From Colwellia sp. (GTDB lineage Bacteria > Pseudomonadota > Gammaproteobacteria > Enterobacterales > Alteromonadaceae), in the NCBI GenBank assembly GCA_026196955.1, contig JAPHTO010000137.1:1-32605 (forward strand): 32,605 bases of DNA, in the 5' to 3' direction. The notes beneath the pieces were generated by a model. That model was not told the DNA's origin, ran no database searches, and was given only the letters and a program-made list of their open reading frames with translations. How positions within the stretch are numbered: position 1 is the first letter of the stretch; every line of letters starts with the position of its first letter. Made by a program: the position numbers and the translations under genes. This document shows, in pieces, positions 32,602 through 32,605 of this stretch.

Positions 32602-32605
32602 CGAA

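Noticed and set aside
1-32605. CRISPR arrays, tRNA and rRNA genes
   Set aside because: I saw no regularly spaced direct repeats and no cloverleaf or rRNA-like sequence on either strand.

Overview
The window is AT-rich and densely coded. It looks like the chromosome of a marine gammaproteobacterium of the Alteromonadales, most likely a Colwellia or Thalassotalea relative. The grounds are the codon use, the cmoA-cmoB pair, the large TonB-dependent receptor with an STN domain, the multi-SBP/GGDEF protein and the halogenase-like/SapC cassette. This placement is inference; no rRNA or other phylogenetic marker is present.

Left edge (1-1873): the last codons of an IS3-type transposase run into a truncated, apparently chimeric glutathione S-transferase gene. 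A GNAT acetyltransferase follows.

Block A (1882-8926, all minus strand) is a six-gene sugar-oxidation operon. In transcription order it encodes a Gfo/Idh/MocA dehydrogenase, a cytoplasmic TIM-barrel isomerase/lyase, an MFS transporter, a Tat-exported gluconate-2-dehydrogenase-subunit-3-like protein, a GMC flavoprotein, and a second TIM-barrel protein with a signal peptide. The layout suggests that a glycoside or sugar is oxidised by GMC plus the small subunit in the periplasm and processed there by the secreted TIM barrel. It would then be imported by the MFS protein and finished inside by the second TIM barrel and the Gfo/Idh reductase. This resembles known 3-keto-glycoside and levoglucosan routes, but the substrate is not readable from sequence. 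The 389-bp divergent region upstream holds a GTATAC-centred palindrome and a 12-bp direct repeat with 21-bp spacing.

Block B (9316-21727, all plus strand) starts with a non-RD protein kinase and a VOC protein. Next comes a TonB-dependent receptor with an N-terminal STN signalling domain, a flavin-dependent halogenase-like protein, a SapC-like protein and a protein with the HxD...H...R pattern of 2-oxoglutarate oxygenases. An ECF sigma factor and a FecR-type anti-sigma factor follow, closed by a strong terminator. A sugar-porter MFS gene with its own terminator ends the block. It reads as a ligand-sensing outer-membrane uptake system (receptor STN to FecR to sigma) wrapped around an uncharacterised three-protein enzymatic cassette, probably for a carbohydrate.

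Block C (21848-26794, minus strand) holds a patatin-like lipase, a secreted M1-like metallopeptidase, an orphan 5' fragment of a second patatin gene, an SGNH-like lipoprotein and an HD-domain dGTPase. The peptidase lies between the intact patatin gene and the patatin fragment, which is a scar of duplication or insertion.

Block D (26942-32605) has a small periplasmic solute-binding protein, the cmoA-cmoB tRNA-modification pair and a triple-SBP diguanylate cyclase. It ends in a large imperfect inverted repeat at the right edge that looks like a dispersed, MITE-like element.
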